The notes beneath the pieces were generated by a model. It searched no databases. It was given only the letters and a program-made list of their open reading frames with translations, and had not been told where the DNA came from. This document shows, one piece after another, positions 17,283 through 25,978 of a DNA stretch of 64,000 nucleotides (the stretch's first letter is position 1; each line of letters starts with the position of its first letter). The DNA is from Maribellus luteus (GTDB lineage: Bacteria > Bacteroidota > Bacteroidia > Bacteroidales > Prolixibacteraceae), in contig NZ_QWGR01000012.1 in the NCBI RefSeq assembly GCF_003576475.1, positions 86,254 to 150,253 of the forward strand, given 5' to 3'. A program made the position numbers and the translations under genes.

Positions 17283-18509
17283 CTAATTCAATTTAGCGCG
17301 GAGATTTTCATCCAGGGCTTCCAGGAATTGTTCAGTGGTCAGATAGTGTTCCGACTTTAATTCAGCACCGTGAACGATCAATGCCAGGTCCTTGGTCATT
17401 TTTCCTGATTCCACGGTTTGAATACAAACTTCTTCCAAAGCATTCGCAAAATCGATCAATGGCTGGTTTTCATCCAGCTTTCCACGGAAGGCCAGTCCAC
17501 GTGTCCATGCAAAGATTGAAGCAATCGGGTTGGTCGAAGTTGGTTTTCCCTGCTGGTGCTGACGGTAGTGGCGTGTAACCGTTCCGTGAGCTGCTTCGGC
17601 TTCCATGGTTTTCCCGTCGGGAGTAACCAGAGTCGAAGTCATCAAACCTAACGATCCAAATCCCTGCGCAACGGTGTCGCTTTGTACGTCGCCGTCGTAA
17701 TTTTTACAGGCCCAAACAAAGCCTCCTTCCCATTTCAATGCAGCAGCTACCATGTCGTCGATCAAGCGATGTTCGTAGGTAATTCCGGCCGTAGCAAATT
17801 TATCTTTGAATTCCTCTTCGTAAATTTTCTGGAAAATATCTTTAAAACGACCGTCGTACTTTTTCAGGATGGTGTTTTTGGTTGACATGTACAAAGGCCA
17901 GCCTTTATCAAGTGCCTGGTTCATACACGAACGGGCAAATCCGGTAATCGATTCGTCAGTGTTGTACATGGCCATGGCCACTCCGTCGCCTTCAAAATCA
18001 TATACCTCGTGCGAAACGGTTTCACCACCGTCTTCTGGCGTAAAGGTGATGGTCAGTTTACCTCTTCCTTTTGTTACAAAATCAGTGGCTTTGTACTGGT
18101 CGCCAAAAGCGTGACGCCCGATGCAAATGGGCTGTTTCCATCCCGGAACCAGGCGCGGAATATTCGAGATCATAATCGGTTCACGAAACACGGTTCCTCC
18201 CAAAATGTTACGAATGGTGCCATTGGGCGATTTCCACATGTGCTTTAACCCGAATTCGTCCACGCGGGCTTCATCGGGTGTAATGGTGGCACATTTTACG
18301 CCCACACCGTATTTTTTGATGGCATTGGCTGCATCCACTGTAATTTGGTCGTCGGTAGCGTCACGACTTTCAATTCCCAGGTCGTAATATTTTAAATCGA
18401 TATCGAGATAGGGAAGAATTAATTTTTGTTTGATGAAATCCCAAATAACCCTGGTCATTTCATCTCCGTCGAGCTCTACTACCGGGTTGTGAACCTTGAT
18501 CTTTTGCAT
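17283..18509 (-). CDS. NADP-dependent isocitrate dehydrogenase, eukaryotic (type II) homodimer
   Basis: 408 residues, collinear with human cytosolic IDH1. Landmarks: [50 protein letters not shown] (with the Arg equivalent to IDH1 Arg132) and [16 protein letters not shown], whose Arg-His pair corresponds to NADP-contacting Arg314/His315, then [15 protein letters not shown]. The NADP determinants are intact. It supplies 2-oxoglutarate and NADPH. It is encoded between acn and the GxxExxY insertion, so the run carries two unrelated isocitrate dehydrogenase types with apparently different cofactors. Confidence 0.95.
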   Translation of the reverse strand: MQKIKVHNPVVELDGDEMTRVIWDFIKQKLILPYLDIDLKYYDLGIESRDATDDQITVDAANAIKKYGVGVKCATITPDEARVDEFGLKHMWKSPNGTIRNILGGTVFREPIMISNIPRLVPGWKQPICIGRHAFGDQYKATDFVTKGRGKLTITFTPEDGGETVSHEVYDFEGDGVAMAMYNTDESITGFARSCMNQALDKGWPLYMSTKNTILKKYDGRFKDIFQKIYEEEFKDKFATAGITYEHRLIDDMVAAALKWEGGFVWACKNYDGDVQSDTVAQGFGSLGLMTSTLVTPDGKTMEAEAAHGTVTRHYRQHQQGKPTSTNPIASIFAWTRGLAFRGKLDENQPLIDFANALEEVCIQTVESGKMTKDLALIVHGAELKSEHYLTTEQFLEALDENLRAKLN

Positions 18510-18546
18510 GTTTCTTTTGAATTTACTGGTTATTTAATTTTTGAAC

Positions 18547-18607
18547 TTCTCGCAGAGTCGCAAAGACGCAAAGAGTAAAATTTTGCGGCTTAGCGATTTA
18601 GCGAGAA
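18547..18607. repeat. Palindromic CGCAAAG-type repeat between acn and IDH genes
   Basis: Nested complementary arms: TTCTCGC (18547-18553) with GCGAGAA (18601-18607), TCGC (18558-18561) with GCGA (18593-18596), and CGCAAA (18567-18572) with TTTGCG (18582-18587). The intervening gaps are symmetric (4, 5 and 9 bases). It ends four bases from the acn stop and resembles the inner arms of the element at 6478-6641. Confidence 0.7.
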
Positions 18608-18611
18608 ATTT

Positions 18612-20873
18612 TTATGCGTTTTGTTGTTTTATCAGGTTAAGCGCTGATCCTGCTTTGAACCATTCAATTTGTTGCTGATTGTAGGTATGATTCAATTGGA
18701 TGGTGTCTTTTGAACCATCGGCGTGAACGACTTCAAGTGTCAGCTGCTTACCGGGAGCAAAATCAACCAAATCAACAAAGTTGAAGGTATCGTCTTCCTG
18801 AATCAGATCGTAATCGTTCTCATTGGCGAAAGTCAATCCGAGCATTCCCTGCTTTTTAAGGTTGGTTTCATGAATACGAGCGAAAGACTTCACAATTACT
18901 GCCCGAACGCCCAGGTGACGTGGTTCCATCGCGGCGTGTTCGCGCGAAGATCCTTCACCATAGTTCTGGTCGCCAATCACAACGGTTGGAATACCCGCAG
19001 CTTTGTACTGACGCTGAACTTTCGGAACTTCTTCGTAAGCACCGGTCAGCTGGTTCTTTACCTTGTTGGTTTCGTCGTTAAATGCATTGACGGCACCAAT
19101 CAGCATATTATTCGAAATATTGTCGAGGTGTCCGCGGTAGCGCAACCAGGGCCCTGCCATCGAAATATGGTCGGTGGTACATTTCCCAAATGCTTTGATC
19201 AGCAGTTTGGCACCTGTAATGTTTTTTCCGTCCCATGCTTCGAAAGGCGACAGCAACTGAAGACGGTTTGAATCAAGCGCTACGTTTACCACCACGTGCG
19301 AACCATCTTCTGCCGGAGCCTGAAATCCTGCGTCTTCCACATCAAAGCCTTTTGGTGGAAGTTCAAAACCCGTAGGTTCATCCAGTTTTACCTCTTCACC
19401 GTTTTTGTTGGTCAACGTATCGGTTTGCGGATTAAAGTCGAGACGACCGGCAATAGCCAGCGCCGTTACCATCTCGGGTGAGGTAACAAAAGCGTGGGTA
19501 TTAGGATTGCCGTCGGCACGTTTCGAGAAGTTCCGGTTAAAGGAGTGAACGATGGTGTTCTTTTCCTGCTTATCGGCTCCTTCGCGCGCCCACTGACCAA
19601 TACACGGGCCACAGGCGTTGGCAAATACTTTTCCGCCAATTTTTTCAAACGTATCGATAAATCCGTCTCGTTCGATGGTAAAACGGACCTGCTCCGAACC
19701 CGGAGTGATCGTAAATTCGGCTTTGGTGATCAAACCTTTTTCTTCGGCCTGTTTGGCAATCGATGCTGCTCTTGAAATATCTTCATACGACGAGTTGGTA
19801 CAACTTCCGATCAAACCAACCGAAACTTCAACCGGCCAGCCGTTTTCTTTGGCCACCTCTTTCATTTCCGAAACCGGTGTTGCACGGTCAGGGGTGAACG
19901 GCCCGTTCAAATGCGGCGCCAGTTCCGAAAGGTTGATCTCGATCAACTGGTCGTAATACTTTTCCGGATTTGCATATACTTCCGGGTCGGCATCCAGCAC
20001 GTCTTTCATCTGGTTGGCTATTTCTGCCACTTCCGATCTTCCGGTAGCATTCAGGTAGCGCTCCATGCTTTCGTCGTAAGCAAAAATACTGGTGGTAGCG
20101 CCCACTTCGGCACCCATGTTACAAATGGTGCCTTTTCCGGTTGCTGAAAGCGATTTGGCGCCTTCTCCGAAATATTCGATAATGGCTCCGGTTCCTCCTT
20201 TTACGGTAAGAATTCCGGCTACCTTTAATATAATGTCTTTTGGTGAAGTCCAACCGCTTAGTTTGCCGGTAAGTTTCACCCCGATCATTTTCGGCATTTT
20301 CAGTTCCCAGGCCATTCCGGCCATCACATCTACCGCGTCGGCACCGCCAACTCCAATGGCAACCATTCCGAGTCCACCGGCATTTACGGTGTGTGAGTCG
20401 GTTCCGATCATCATTCCTCCCGGGAAAGCATAATTCTCCAGTACTACCTGGTGAATAATACCGGCACCCGGTTTCCAGAAACCGATTCCGTATTTGTTGG
20501 ATACCGATTCCAGAAAGTCAAAAACCTCCTTGTTGGTATCTTTGGCTACCGAGAGGTCGGTTTTTCCTTCCACCTGCGCCTGAATAAGGTGATCGCAGTG
20601 AACCGTAGAAGGAACCGCAGTTCTTTTCTTTCCTGAATTTATAAATTGAAGCAGCGCCATTTGTGCAGTTGCATCCTGCATGGCCACTCTGTCGGGTGCA
20701 AAATCTACGTAGTCTGTACCTCTTTCAAAGGCTGCCAGTTCCTGTGTTTCAAAAAGATGCGCATATAAAATCTTCTCGGCATAGGTCATGGGCCGGTTTA
20801 ATAATTCTTTTGCTTTCTGAACTCTCTCCGGTAGCTTTGAATAAACTTTTTTGATAAGGTCTGAATCAAACAT
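18612..20873 (-). CDS. Aconitate hydratase, mitochondrial-type
   Basis: Isomerises citrate to isocitrate through cis-aconitate using a 4Fe-4S cluster. It has 753 residues. Cluster cysteines sit in [10 protein letters not shown] and [11 protein letters not shown]. Other landmarks are [20 protein letters not shown], the D4-domain [20 protein letters not shown] and [15 protein letters not shown]. The layout matches mitochondrial ACO2 rather than bacterial AcnA (about 890 aa) or AcnB. It is first in the minus-strand TCA run, so the roughly 500 bp upstream should hold the main promoter. Confidence 0.95.
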   Translation of the reverse strand: MFDSDLIKKVYSKLPERVQKAKELLNRPMTYAEKILYAHLFETQELAAFERGTDYVDFAPDRVAMQDATAQMALLQFINSGKKRTAVPSTVHCDHLIQAQVEGKTDLSVAKDTNKEVFDFLESVSNKYGIGFWKPGAGIIHQVVLENYAFPGGMMIGTDSHTVNAGGLGMVAIGVGGADAVDVMAGMAWELKMPKMIGVKLTGKLSGWTSPKDIILKVAGILTVKGGTGAIIEYFGEGAKSLSATGKGTICNMGAEVGATTSIFAYDESMERYLNATGRSEVAEIANQMKDVLDADPEVYANPEKYYDQLIEINLSELAPHLNGPFTPDRATPVSEMKEVAKENGWPVEVSVGLIGSCTNSSYEDISRAASIAKQAEEKGLITKAEFTITPGSEQVRFTIERDGFIDTFEKIGGKVFANACGPCIGQWAREGADKQEKNTIVHSFNRNFSKRADGNPNTHAFVTSPEMVTALAIAGRLDFNPQTDTLTNKNGEEVKLDEPTGFELPPKGFDVEDAGFQAPAEDGSHVVVNVALDSNRLQLLSPFEAWDGKNITGAKLLIKAFGKCTTDHISMAGPWLRYRGHLDNISNNMLIGAVNAFNDETNKVKNQLTGAYEEVPKVQRQYKAAGIPTVVIGDQNYGEGSSREHAAMEPRHLGVRAVIVKSFARIHETNLKKQGMLGLTFANENDYDLIQEDDTFNFVDLVDFAPGKQLTLEVVHADGSKDTIQLNHTYNQQQIEWFKAGSALNLIKQQNA

Positions 20874-21370
20874 AAGATATTTAGTTTTTTTGAATGTTTC
20901 CTTGAATTATTCTGTCGCAATTTCTTAACAACAATACGCTTTAAATGTTGATGAAAAACCGATAGAATTTTACTATAATATTTTAGTTAAATCGATTGAC
21001 TGGCCCTTTAAATTAAGTTGTTTTGTAAACAAAGGTTTGTAATGTTGGTCACAGTTCTTTTCGGCTTTTTATGTATGCTGTCTTTTCAGCTTTAAAGGGT
21101 TTTAATATACTAATTTCTTCCCTTTTCGCGAAGTCAATCCAAAACTAAATTTTGAAGCGTTCTGTTGTTTTGAAAGAGATGTTGAAATGTGAAATTGGAG
21201 GGGAAAAGTTTTAGCGGAAAGAAGTTTGGCGTAAAACCATCATGATTTCGGGGAATCACCAACAGAAATGAAAGTTAAGATGGATACTTCTATTTGGGAT
21301 TTGTTTTTTATGCAGAATTCCCAATATTCAATTTTCCGGATTTTGTTGGATATTTTAAAAAATTGACTTT
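20874..21370. other. Intergenic region upstream of acn
   Basis: AT-rich, no convincing gene. A 95-codon minus-strand frame (21240-21527) overlaps the terminator and the end of the ABC permease and looks spurious. The acn promoter must lie here; TATTGTTG on the minus strand (plus CAACAATA near 20930) is one base off TAnnTTTG but lacks a -33 partner. Confidence 0.5.
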
Positions 21371-21408
21371 CAGAAAGAAAAAGGCTGCCGATTCTAGTGG
21401 CAGCCTTT
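21371..21408 (-). terminator. Terminator of the ABC exporter operon
   Basis: AAAGGCTGCC (21380-21389) and GGCAGCCTTT (21399-21408) form a perfect 10-bp stem with a 9-base loop. On the minus strand TTCTTTCTG follows the stem. Confidence 0.88.
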
Positions 21409-21456
21409 GGAGAATAGTTCTGGTTTTTTAAAATCTGGATTTTGAAACCGGTGATG

Positions 21457-22422
21457 TTATCTGGAGCGTATTTCCCGACGCATAAACAACAGATAGGCCA
21501 GCCCAAAGAAAACCAGCGTTCCTGCAAATAAGGCGGTTACCTGTGGCCATACCAGCATCATACTTTGCCCCAGTGGCAGTGGACTGGGAATGGCACCACT
21601 CATTTGTTCCATGGTAAGGGGGCCGAGACTCCGTACACTGGGAACAAGCAGGGTAGTGGTGGCATCGTCGAACAGCTGCCCCGGGTTGAGGCGCATAATG
21701 TTTTGAATCAGTTTTTGCAACGAAACCAGCTGGTATTCGCTTATCATTTGCCGGGGCGAAATTCCTTTGGCGATTACGTTGACGATCATATTATAAAATA
21801 TACTGAAGAATAACCAAATGGAAATGCCTGCCAACGCAGAGGTTGTTGCCTGCCGGAACCTGACCGAAAACAGGATAGACAGGTTTAGCCAGAAAGCGAC
21901 GTAAACAATGCTGACAACCGAGAACATCAGTATTCTGAGAACTTCTTCGGCAGTGGGCGGAATGCCTATGATGACGAGTCCGAATCCCAACACCAGAAGG
22001 TTCAACGAAAAAAACAGGATGCTCAACACGATGAGAGACGCCAGGAATTTGGCATTCAATACATAATCGCGGTAAATGGGCTGCGATAAAACGCGGCTGA
22101 GTGTTCCCTTGTTTTGTTCTGAGTTAATCGCGTCAAACCCCATACTGATTCCGAGCAAAGGTCCCAGAAAGCTGATAAAGACGATAAATGGCGGAAGTGT
22201 CCCGTCAGAAATCGTAAACAGTTTCAGGAAGAAAAAGGATTCTTCGGGATCGTTGGTTGGTTTGGCCGTAGCAAAACCTGTAAAAGCAGTGTAAAGCGAG
22301 CCGGTACAGGTAAGCAGCACAATGGCCAGCATAATAATGAACCGCCAGCTTTTAATGATGTCAGAAATCTCTTTGTTTACGATCACCCAGAACGGATGAA
22401 CGATTGAATGGTTAGTTTGCAT
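21457..22422 (-). CDS. ABC-2 type transporter permease
   Basis: 321-residue integral membrane protein with about six hydrophobic segments: near 30-50 (IIMLAIVLLTCTG), 80-105, 130-150, 170-195, 200-225 and 290-315. The N-terminal segment VNKEISDIIKSWRF is typical of NosY/YhaP-like permeases. A long extracytoplasmic loop precedes the last segment, which ends at the RREIRSR tail. It overlaps the ATPase gene stop by 11 bp, so they are translationally coupled. With the NEW3 protein it forms a three-gene exporter operon; the cargo is not evident. Confidence 0.88.
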   Translation of the reverse strand: MQTNHSIVHPFWVIVNKEISDIIKSWRFIIMLAIVLLTCTGSLYTAFTGFATAKPTNDPEESFFFLKLFTISDGTLPPFIVFISFLGPLLGISMGFDAINSEQNKGTLSRVLSQPIYRDYVLNAKFLASLIVLSILFFSLNLLVLGFGLVIIGIPPTAEEVLRILMFSVVSIVYVAFWLNLSILFSVRFRQATTSALAGISIWLFFSIFYNMIVNVIAKGISPRQMISEYQLVSLQKLIQNIMRLNPGQLFDDATTTLLVPSVRSLGPLTMEQMSGAIPSPLPLGQSMMLVWPQVTALFAGTLVFFGLAYLLFMRREIRSR

Positions 22423-23386
22423 AAGCCGTTCCTCCTTCCATTAAATGATTGTAAATGGCTTCAATGCCAAATTCCTTTTTATTCAGAAAATTCAGGTTGT
22501 AGCCTTCTTCCATGATCTTTTTTGAAAGCACGAGCGAAATATCTTGTGACGATAGAACTTTAAACAATCCATTTTCTTCGCTTACCGAATCAATTTCGTT
22601 CATGCTGCTGGCCAGTTTTTGAAACCACCCGAGCGTCAGTTTTTTGCCCGCTTCGGATGAATTGTCGGCTCCCAGTTCGATCAGGTATCTTCCGCTTGTC
22701 AGAAGTTTGGCCGATAGTGAACGAATGTCGCCAACAGCCATTAGTTTTCCTTCCAAAAAAATGCCAATACGGTCGCAAACCTGCTGCACATGCTGCAGGT
22801 CGTGCGAAGAGAAGAGAATGCTGATCCCGTGTTCGTCACGAAGTTCAATGATCAGGTTTAAAAAGTCCTGTACTCCCTTTGGGTCGATGCCGGAAGTAGG
22901 CTCATCCAGAATAATCACTTCGGGATCTTTGACCAGCACATCGGCGAGTCCCAGTCGTTGCCGCATTCCTTTCGAGAATTTCCCGGTCTTTTTGTTTTTA
23001 ACCCCGGTTAAGCCTACGCGCTCGATCAGGTCTTCTGCTTTTTGGGTGGCCTCTTTTTTGGGAATACCATTTAACATGGCTGAATAAACCAGGTTTTCGA
23101 GTGCTGTCTGATCATCATAAAAACCAACATCTTCGGCCAGATAACCCACTTTTCTTTTTACTTCGATGGGGTGACTGGTTGAATCGATCCCGCACACTTT
23201 CACTTCGCCGGCGCTTGGTTCGGTCAATCCCAGCATCATCAAAATGGTGGTTGATTTTCCCGAACCGTTGGGTCCGAGCAATCCAAATATTTCACCTTTT
23301 TCGATGGTCAGGCTGAGATCGTCAACTGCGGTAAAGTCGCCGTATTTCTTGCTAATGTTTTGTAATTGGATAATTGGTTCGGCCAC
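22412..23386 (-). CDS. ABC transporter ATP-binding protein
   Basis: 324 residues with a GTG start. Walker A GLLGPNGSGKSTT at about 35-47, signature FSKGMRQRLGLADVL near 136-150, Walker B EVIILDEPTSGIDPKG near 155-170 and the switch histidine in LFSSHDL near 196-202. About 100 residues follow the ATPase core, a C-terminal extension common in ABC-2 export ATPases (DrrA/NatA-like). It starts three bases after the NEW3 gene stop and overlaps the permease start. It powers the permease for export of an unknown substrate. Confidence 0.93.
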   Translation of the reverse strand: MAEPIIQLQNISKKYGDFTAVDDLSLTIEKGEIFGLLGPNGSGKSTTILMMLGLTEPSAGEVKVCGIDSTSHPIEVKRKVGYLAEDVGFYDDQTALENLVYSAMLNGIPKKEATQKAEDLIERVGLTGVKNKKTGKFSKGMRQRLGLADVLVKDPEVIILDEPTSGIDPKGVQDFLNLIIELRDEHGISILFSSHDLQHVQQVCDRIGIFLEGKLMAVGDIRSLSAKLLTSGRYLIELGADNSSEAGKKLTLGWFQKLASSMNEIDSVSEENGLFKVLSSQDISLVLSKKIMEEGYNLNFLNKKEFGIEAIYNHLMEGGTAYAN

Positions 23387-23389
23387 GGC

Positions 23390-24535
23390 TTACCTCCTTC
23401 CGTATTTTTTGAACAGAAAAACAATTCCCAGCAGTACCAGCACCACGATTACAATTCCGACCAATCCAACGGTTATGGGAGTTCTGACCGAAAGCCGGAA
23501 TGAAGCGGATGAATTTACTTCGGGTGTTTTGGCGTCCATTTGAACCACATAATCGCCCGGAATAGCTTTTTTAGCAGCGGTGATGGTCGCATAAACCGTT
23601 TCGGTTTGACCGGGGCCGATTTTGCTGATTTTGGCTGGCTCAAAAGTAACGCTCCAGTCTTTGGGTTTCGATGCTTTCAGTTCCACATTTTCCAGATCGG
23701 TTGTGCCACTGTTTTTTACCGTCAGTTCTATTTTCTTTTCCGAGCCTGCAGTAATGTGCGTACTTAATAAACCCGACGGTGTACTCAGGCTCATTTCGTA
23801 GGTGCCGGTGATCACCACTTCAAACTCCAGGTCGGCAGAGGTGGAACCCGAAACCGCTTTTACTGGAATTTTGTAGGTGCCGGCTTTTACCGAGGGCGAC
23901 GGTTTTACTTCGTAGCTGATGCTTTTGGTACCGTTGGCCTCTACCTCGGTGGAGGTGGCCTGCTTGTAATTGGGTTTTATAACTACACTCCAGCCACGCG
24001 GTGCATCTGCCATTAAAGCATATTGCTGGTTAGTGGCGGTTTTGTTTTTGAGTGTGGTGTTAAATGTAAAGGACGAACTCGACGTTCCCTCCATGTTTTT
24101 CTGGTCGCAGGTAAATTCTGTTACGCTCGAACCCGCCGATGAAACATTGATGGTTAAGGGCAAAGAAACACTGCCTGCTTTCGCATAAAAAGTGTAATTG
24201 CCTTTCTTTATCTGGTAAGGAACATCCACTTTCAACGTGAGTGTTTTCTTTTCGCCCGGCAAAGTAGCCAGTTTGTCGATGTTGTAACCTCCGGCGGTGA
24301 TGCTGTGATCCCAGGAACGGGGAATGTTACTCGCCGAGATGTCTTCGTTCCGGATCTTTGATCCTTTGTTGATCACATCAATCGAGTAGCTAACCGAATT
24401 TCCTGGAGAGACTGAAACTTTTGTGTAAGGCGTATAAAGAACCAGGCTGTCGGTTTGTGCCTTACTTTGATTAAACGAAAACAACACCAGAAATGTGGTA
24501 ACAATAAAAGATTTGATAAGTAGTAATTTGTTCAT
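23390..24535 (-). CDS. NEW3-domain exported protein with C-terminal membrane anchor
   Basis: 381 residues: a signal peptide (1-26, ending SKAQ), three or so tandem Ig-like repeats, and a C-terminal transmembrane helix TVGLVGIVIVVLVLLGIVFL followed by a positively charged FKKYGRR tail. The repeats (about 35-130, 140-245 and 250-350) each carry LPGEKKTLTL or IGPGQTETVYATI-like stretches typical of the NEW3 domain (COG1470). It is the first gene of the ABC operon. Such proteins often accompany ABC-2 transporters and may act as a periplasmic accessory; this is inferred from context. Confidence 0.85.
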   Translation of the reverse strand: MNKLLLIKSFIVTTFLVLFSFNQSKAQTDSLVLYTPYTKVSVSPGNSVSYSIDVINKGSKIRNEDISASNIPRSWDHSITAGGYNIDKLATLPGEKKTLTLKVDVPYQIKKGNYTFYAKAGSVSLPLTINVSSAGSSVTEFTCDQKNMEGTSSSSFTFNTTLKNKTATNQQYALMADAPRGWSVVIKPNYKQATSTEVEANGTKSISYEVKPSPSVKAGTYKIPVKAVSGSTSADLEFEVVITGTYEMSLSTPSGLLSTHITAGSEKKIELTVKNSGTTDLENVELKASKPKDWSVTFEPAKISKIGPGQTETVYATITAAKKAIPGDYVVQMDAKTPEVNSSASFRLSVRTPITVGLVGIVIVVLVLLGIVFLFKKYGRR

Positions 24536-24682
24536 GTCACTGATTTTTAGTTTTACATATTTATTGATTCAATAATAGTTTTCCGATGGCCGATAATTGC
24601 TTACAAGCAACCTGTATTACTGCGTTAATAAATTGCAATTCGTTTTTAGAATTTTTGGGTGAAGGGAGGTAATCGAAAATGT

Positions 24683-25003
24683 TTAACAGTGACTGTTTGG
24701 AGGCGGAAGATCGTAAATATACAGGTGGTACATTGTCCTTGTTTTGTCAACAGGACCAGTATCTTTTAATTCATTTTTTGTGGTTTCGGTGTATCTTTTT
24801 ACCGGACTTTCGGTAAGTGCGATATCCGGATGATCGTAATCATCGCTTCGGAAAGTAGGAGTATCAATGTTGTCGGAGAAAATATGACCCGTGTAGATGC
24901 CTACATAAACTGCTGATCTGTTATCCCTGAGTATTGTGCCGGTGTTTGTCTCCGGCCTTAGCAGAAAGCCTAAAGCAAGAAATATTAAAACCAGTTTTTC
25001 CAT
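24683..25003 (-). CDS. Hypothetical small exported protein
   Basis: 106-codon frame opening MEKLVLIFLALGFLLRPETN, which looks like a short signal peptide or anchor, followed by a polar region with TDDYD-like acidic stretches and a C-terminal LYIYDLPPPNSHC. I recognise no family. It stands alone in the 659-bp gap between batE and the NEW3 gene, in the same direction as both. Nothing else explains this stretch, but codon evidence is weak, so it may not be translated. Confidence 0.4.
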   Translation of the reverse strand: MEKLVLIFLALGFLLRPETNTGTILRDNRSAVYVGIYTGHIFSDNIDTPTFRSDDYDHPDIALTESPVKRYTETTKNELKDTGPVDKTRTMYHLYIYDLPPPNSHC

Positions 25004-25194
25004 TCAAAATCTCTTTATTAAATCCACGGTTGAACGTAATAATTAACTTTTTGAAGTGGTACAAATTTATTTACATTTTATACTGAAAAGTGTAAAACAA
25101 AGTTAACGCGCGTTAAAAAATCTTGAATATGTTTAATAGAAACAAGCATCTCAAAACTACGGTGAAAATGGTTTACGGGTAATTTTGGGCAATG

Positions 25195-25950
25195 CTAAAT
25201 CGTCACAATGCACGAATCGGGTAACCAGCCTTTGTTTCCGTCGGCCAACCTGATTTCTCTCCAGCTGTCGAGGCGGTCGGTTATATCCACTTTTACACCT
25301 TCGTAAATCAAAAACAAATCGGTGCCTGTTTCTGCGGGCGAACTCTTCACGGTTACCCTCGGGCAAAATACAATGGCCTGGTCGTGTTTGTTAATGACCG
25401 CTTTCTGATGGGCCGCCCACGAAAAAGTGAAGCCTGAAAATACAACAGCGAGGATCCCAAACCAGAAAGCAAAACGTTTGGCTGTTGAGTTCTTGCTAAA
25501 TAAAAACAAGCCCAGCAGCAGCAGGAAAAGAATAAAAGCGCCTACACTTATGGCTGCCCAGGTATCGGTTGGGTATTTATTGATAACCGATGTTTTCCAG
25601 CGCAGAAAGAAAGGTTTGGGCAATTCTTCGATTTTGGTGACGACAAACTGGTTGGCAATTTGCAGGTTAAAAGCGATGTCTTCATCCTGCGGAGCCAGCT
25701 TTTGCGCCCGCTCGTAATTCAGAATGGCATTGTTAACATCACCGGCTTTGTAATACGCATTTCCCAAATTAAAATACAGTTTAGCCGATTCCTGCCCATT
25801 GGTCAGTATCTGTTCGTAAGCTGAAATGGCCTGTTGGTATTCTTCGGCCGTATAGTGGTTGTTGGCCTGCTCCCACAAAGCGGTATTGTTTTCCTGGGCA
25901 TTCAGGAAAAAGGGGAGGGCAAATAATATAATTGCAAATAACTTCTTCAT
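25195..25950 (-). CDS. batE: BatE-like TPR protein with SH3 domain
   Basis: Last gene of the Bat operon, 251 residues. Signal peptide (1-18, ending LNAQ), two or three TPR units at about 24-100 (SAKLYFNLGNAYYKAGDVNN, LNYERAQKLAPQDEDIAFNL), two transmembrane helices at about 137-158 and 166-185, and a C-terminal SH3-like domain (about 195-250) ending GWLPDSCIVTI. This is the architecture of BatE. It presumably sits in the periplasmic membrane with BatC and BatD and helps the Bat complex in envelope or oxidative stress tolerance; the biochemical role is not settled in the field. Confidence 0.88.
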   Translation of the reverse strand: MKKLFAIILFALPFFLNAQENNTALWEQANNHYTAEEYQQAISAYEQILTNGQESAKLYFNLGNAYYKAGDVNNAILNYERAQKLAPQDEDIAFNLQIANQFVVTKIEELPKPFFLRWKTSVINKYPTDTWAAISVGAFILFLLLLGLFLFSKNSTAKRFAFWFGILAVVFSGFTFSWAAHQKAVINKHDQAIVFCPRVTVKSSPAETGTDLFLIYEGVKVDITDRLDSWREIRLADGNKGWLPDSCIVTI

Positions 25951-25978
25951 TTCTTCTGTTGTAAACGGTGAATGAACA

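Noticed and set aside
21240..21527. 95-codon minus-strand frame
   Set aside because: It runs through the ABC operon terminator and overlaps the permease C-terminus out of frame; no recognisable features.
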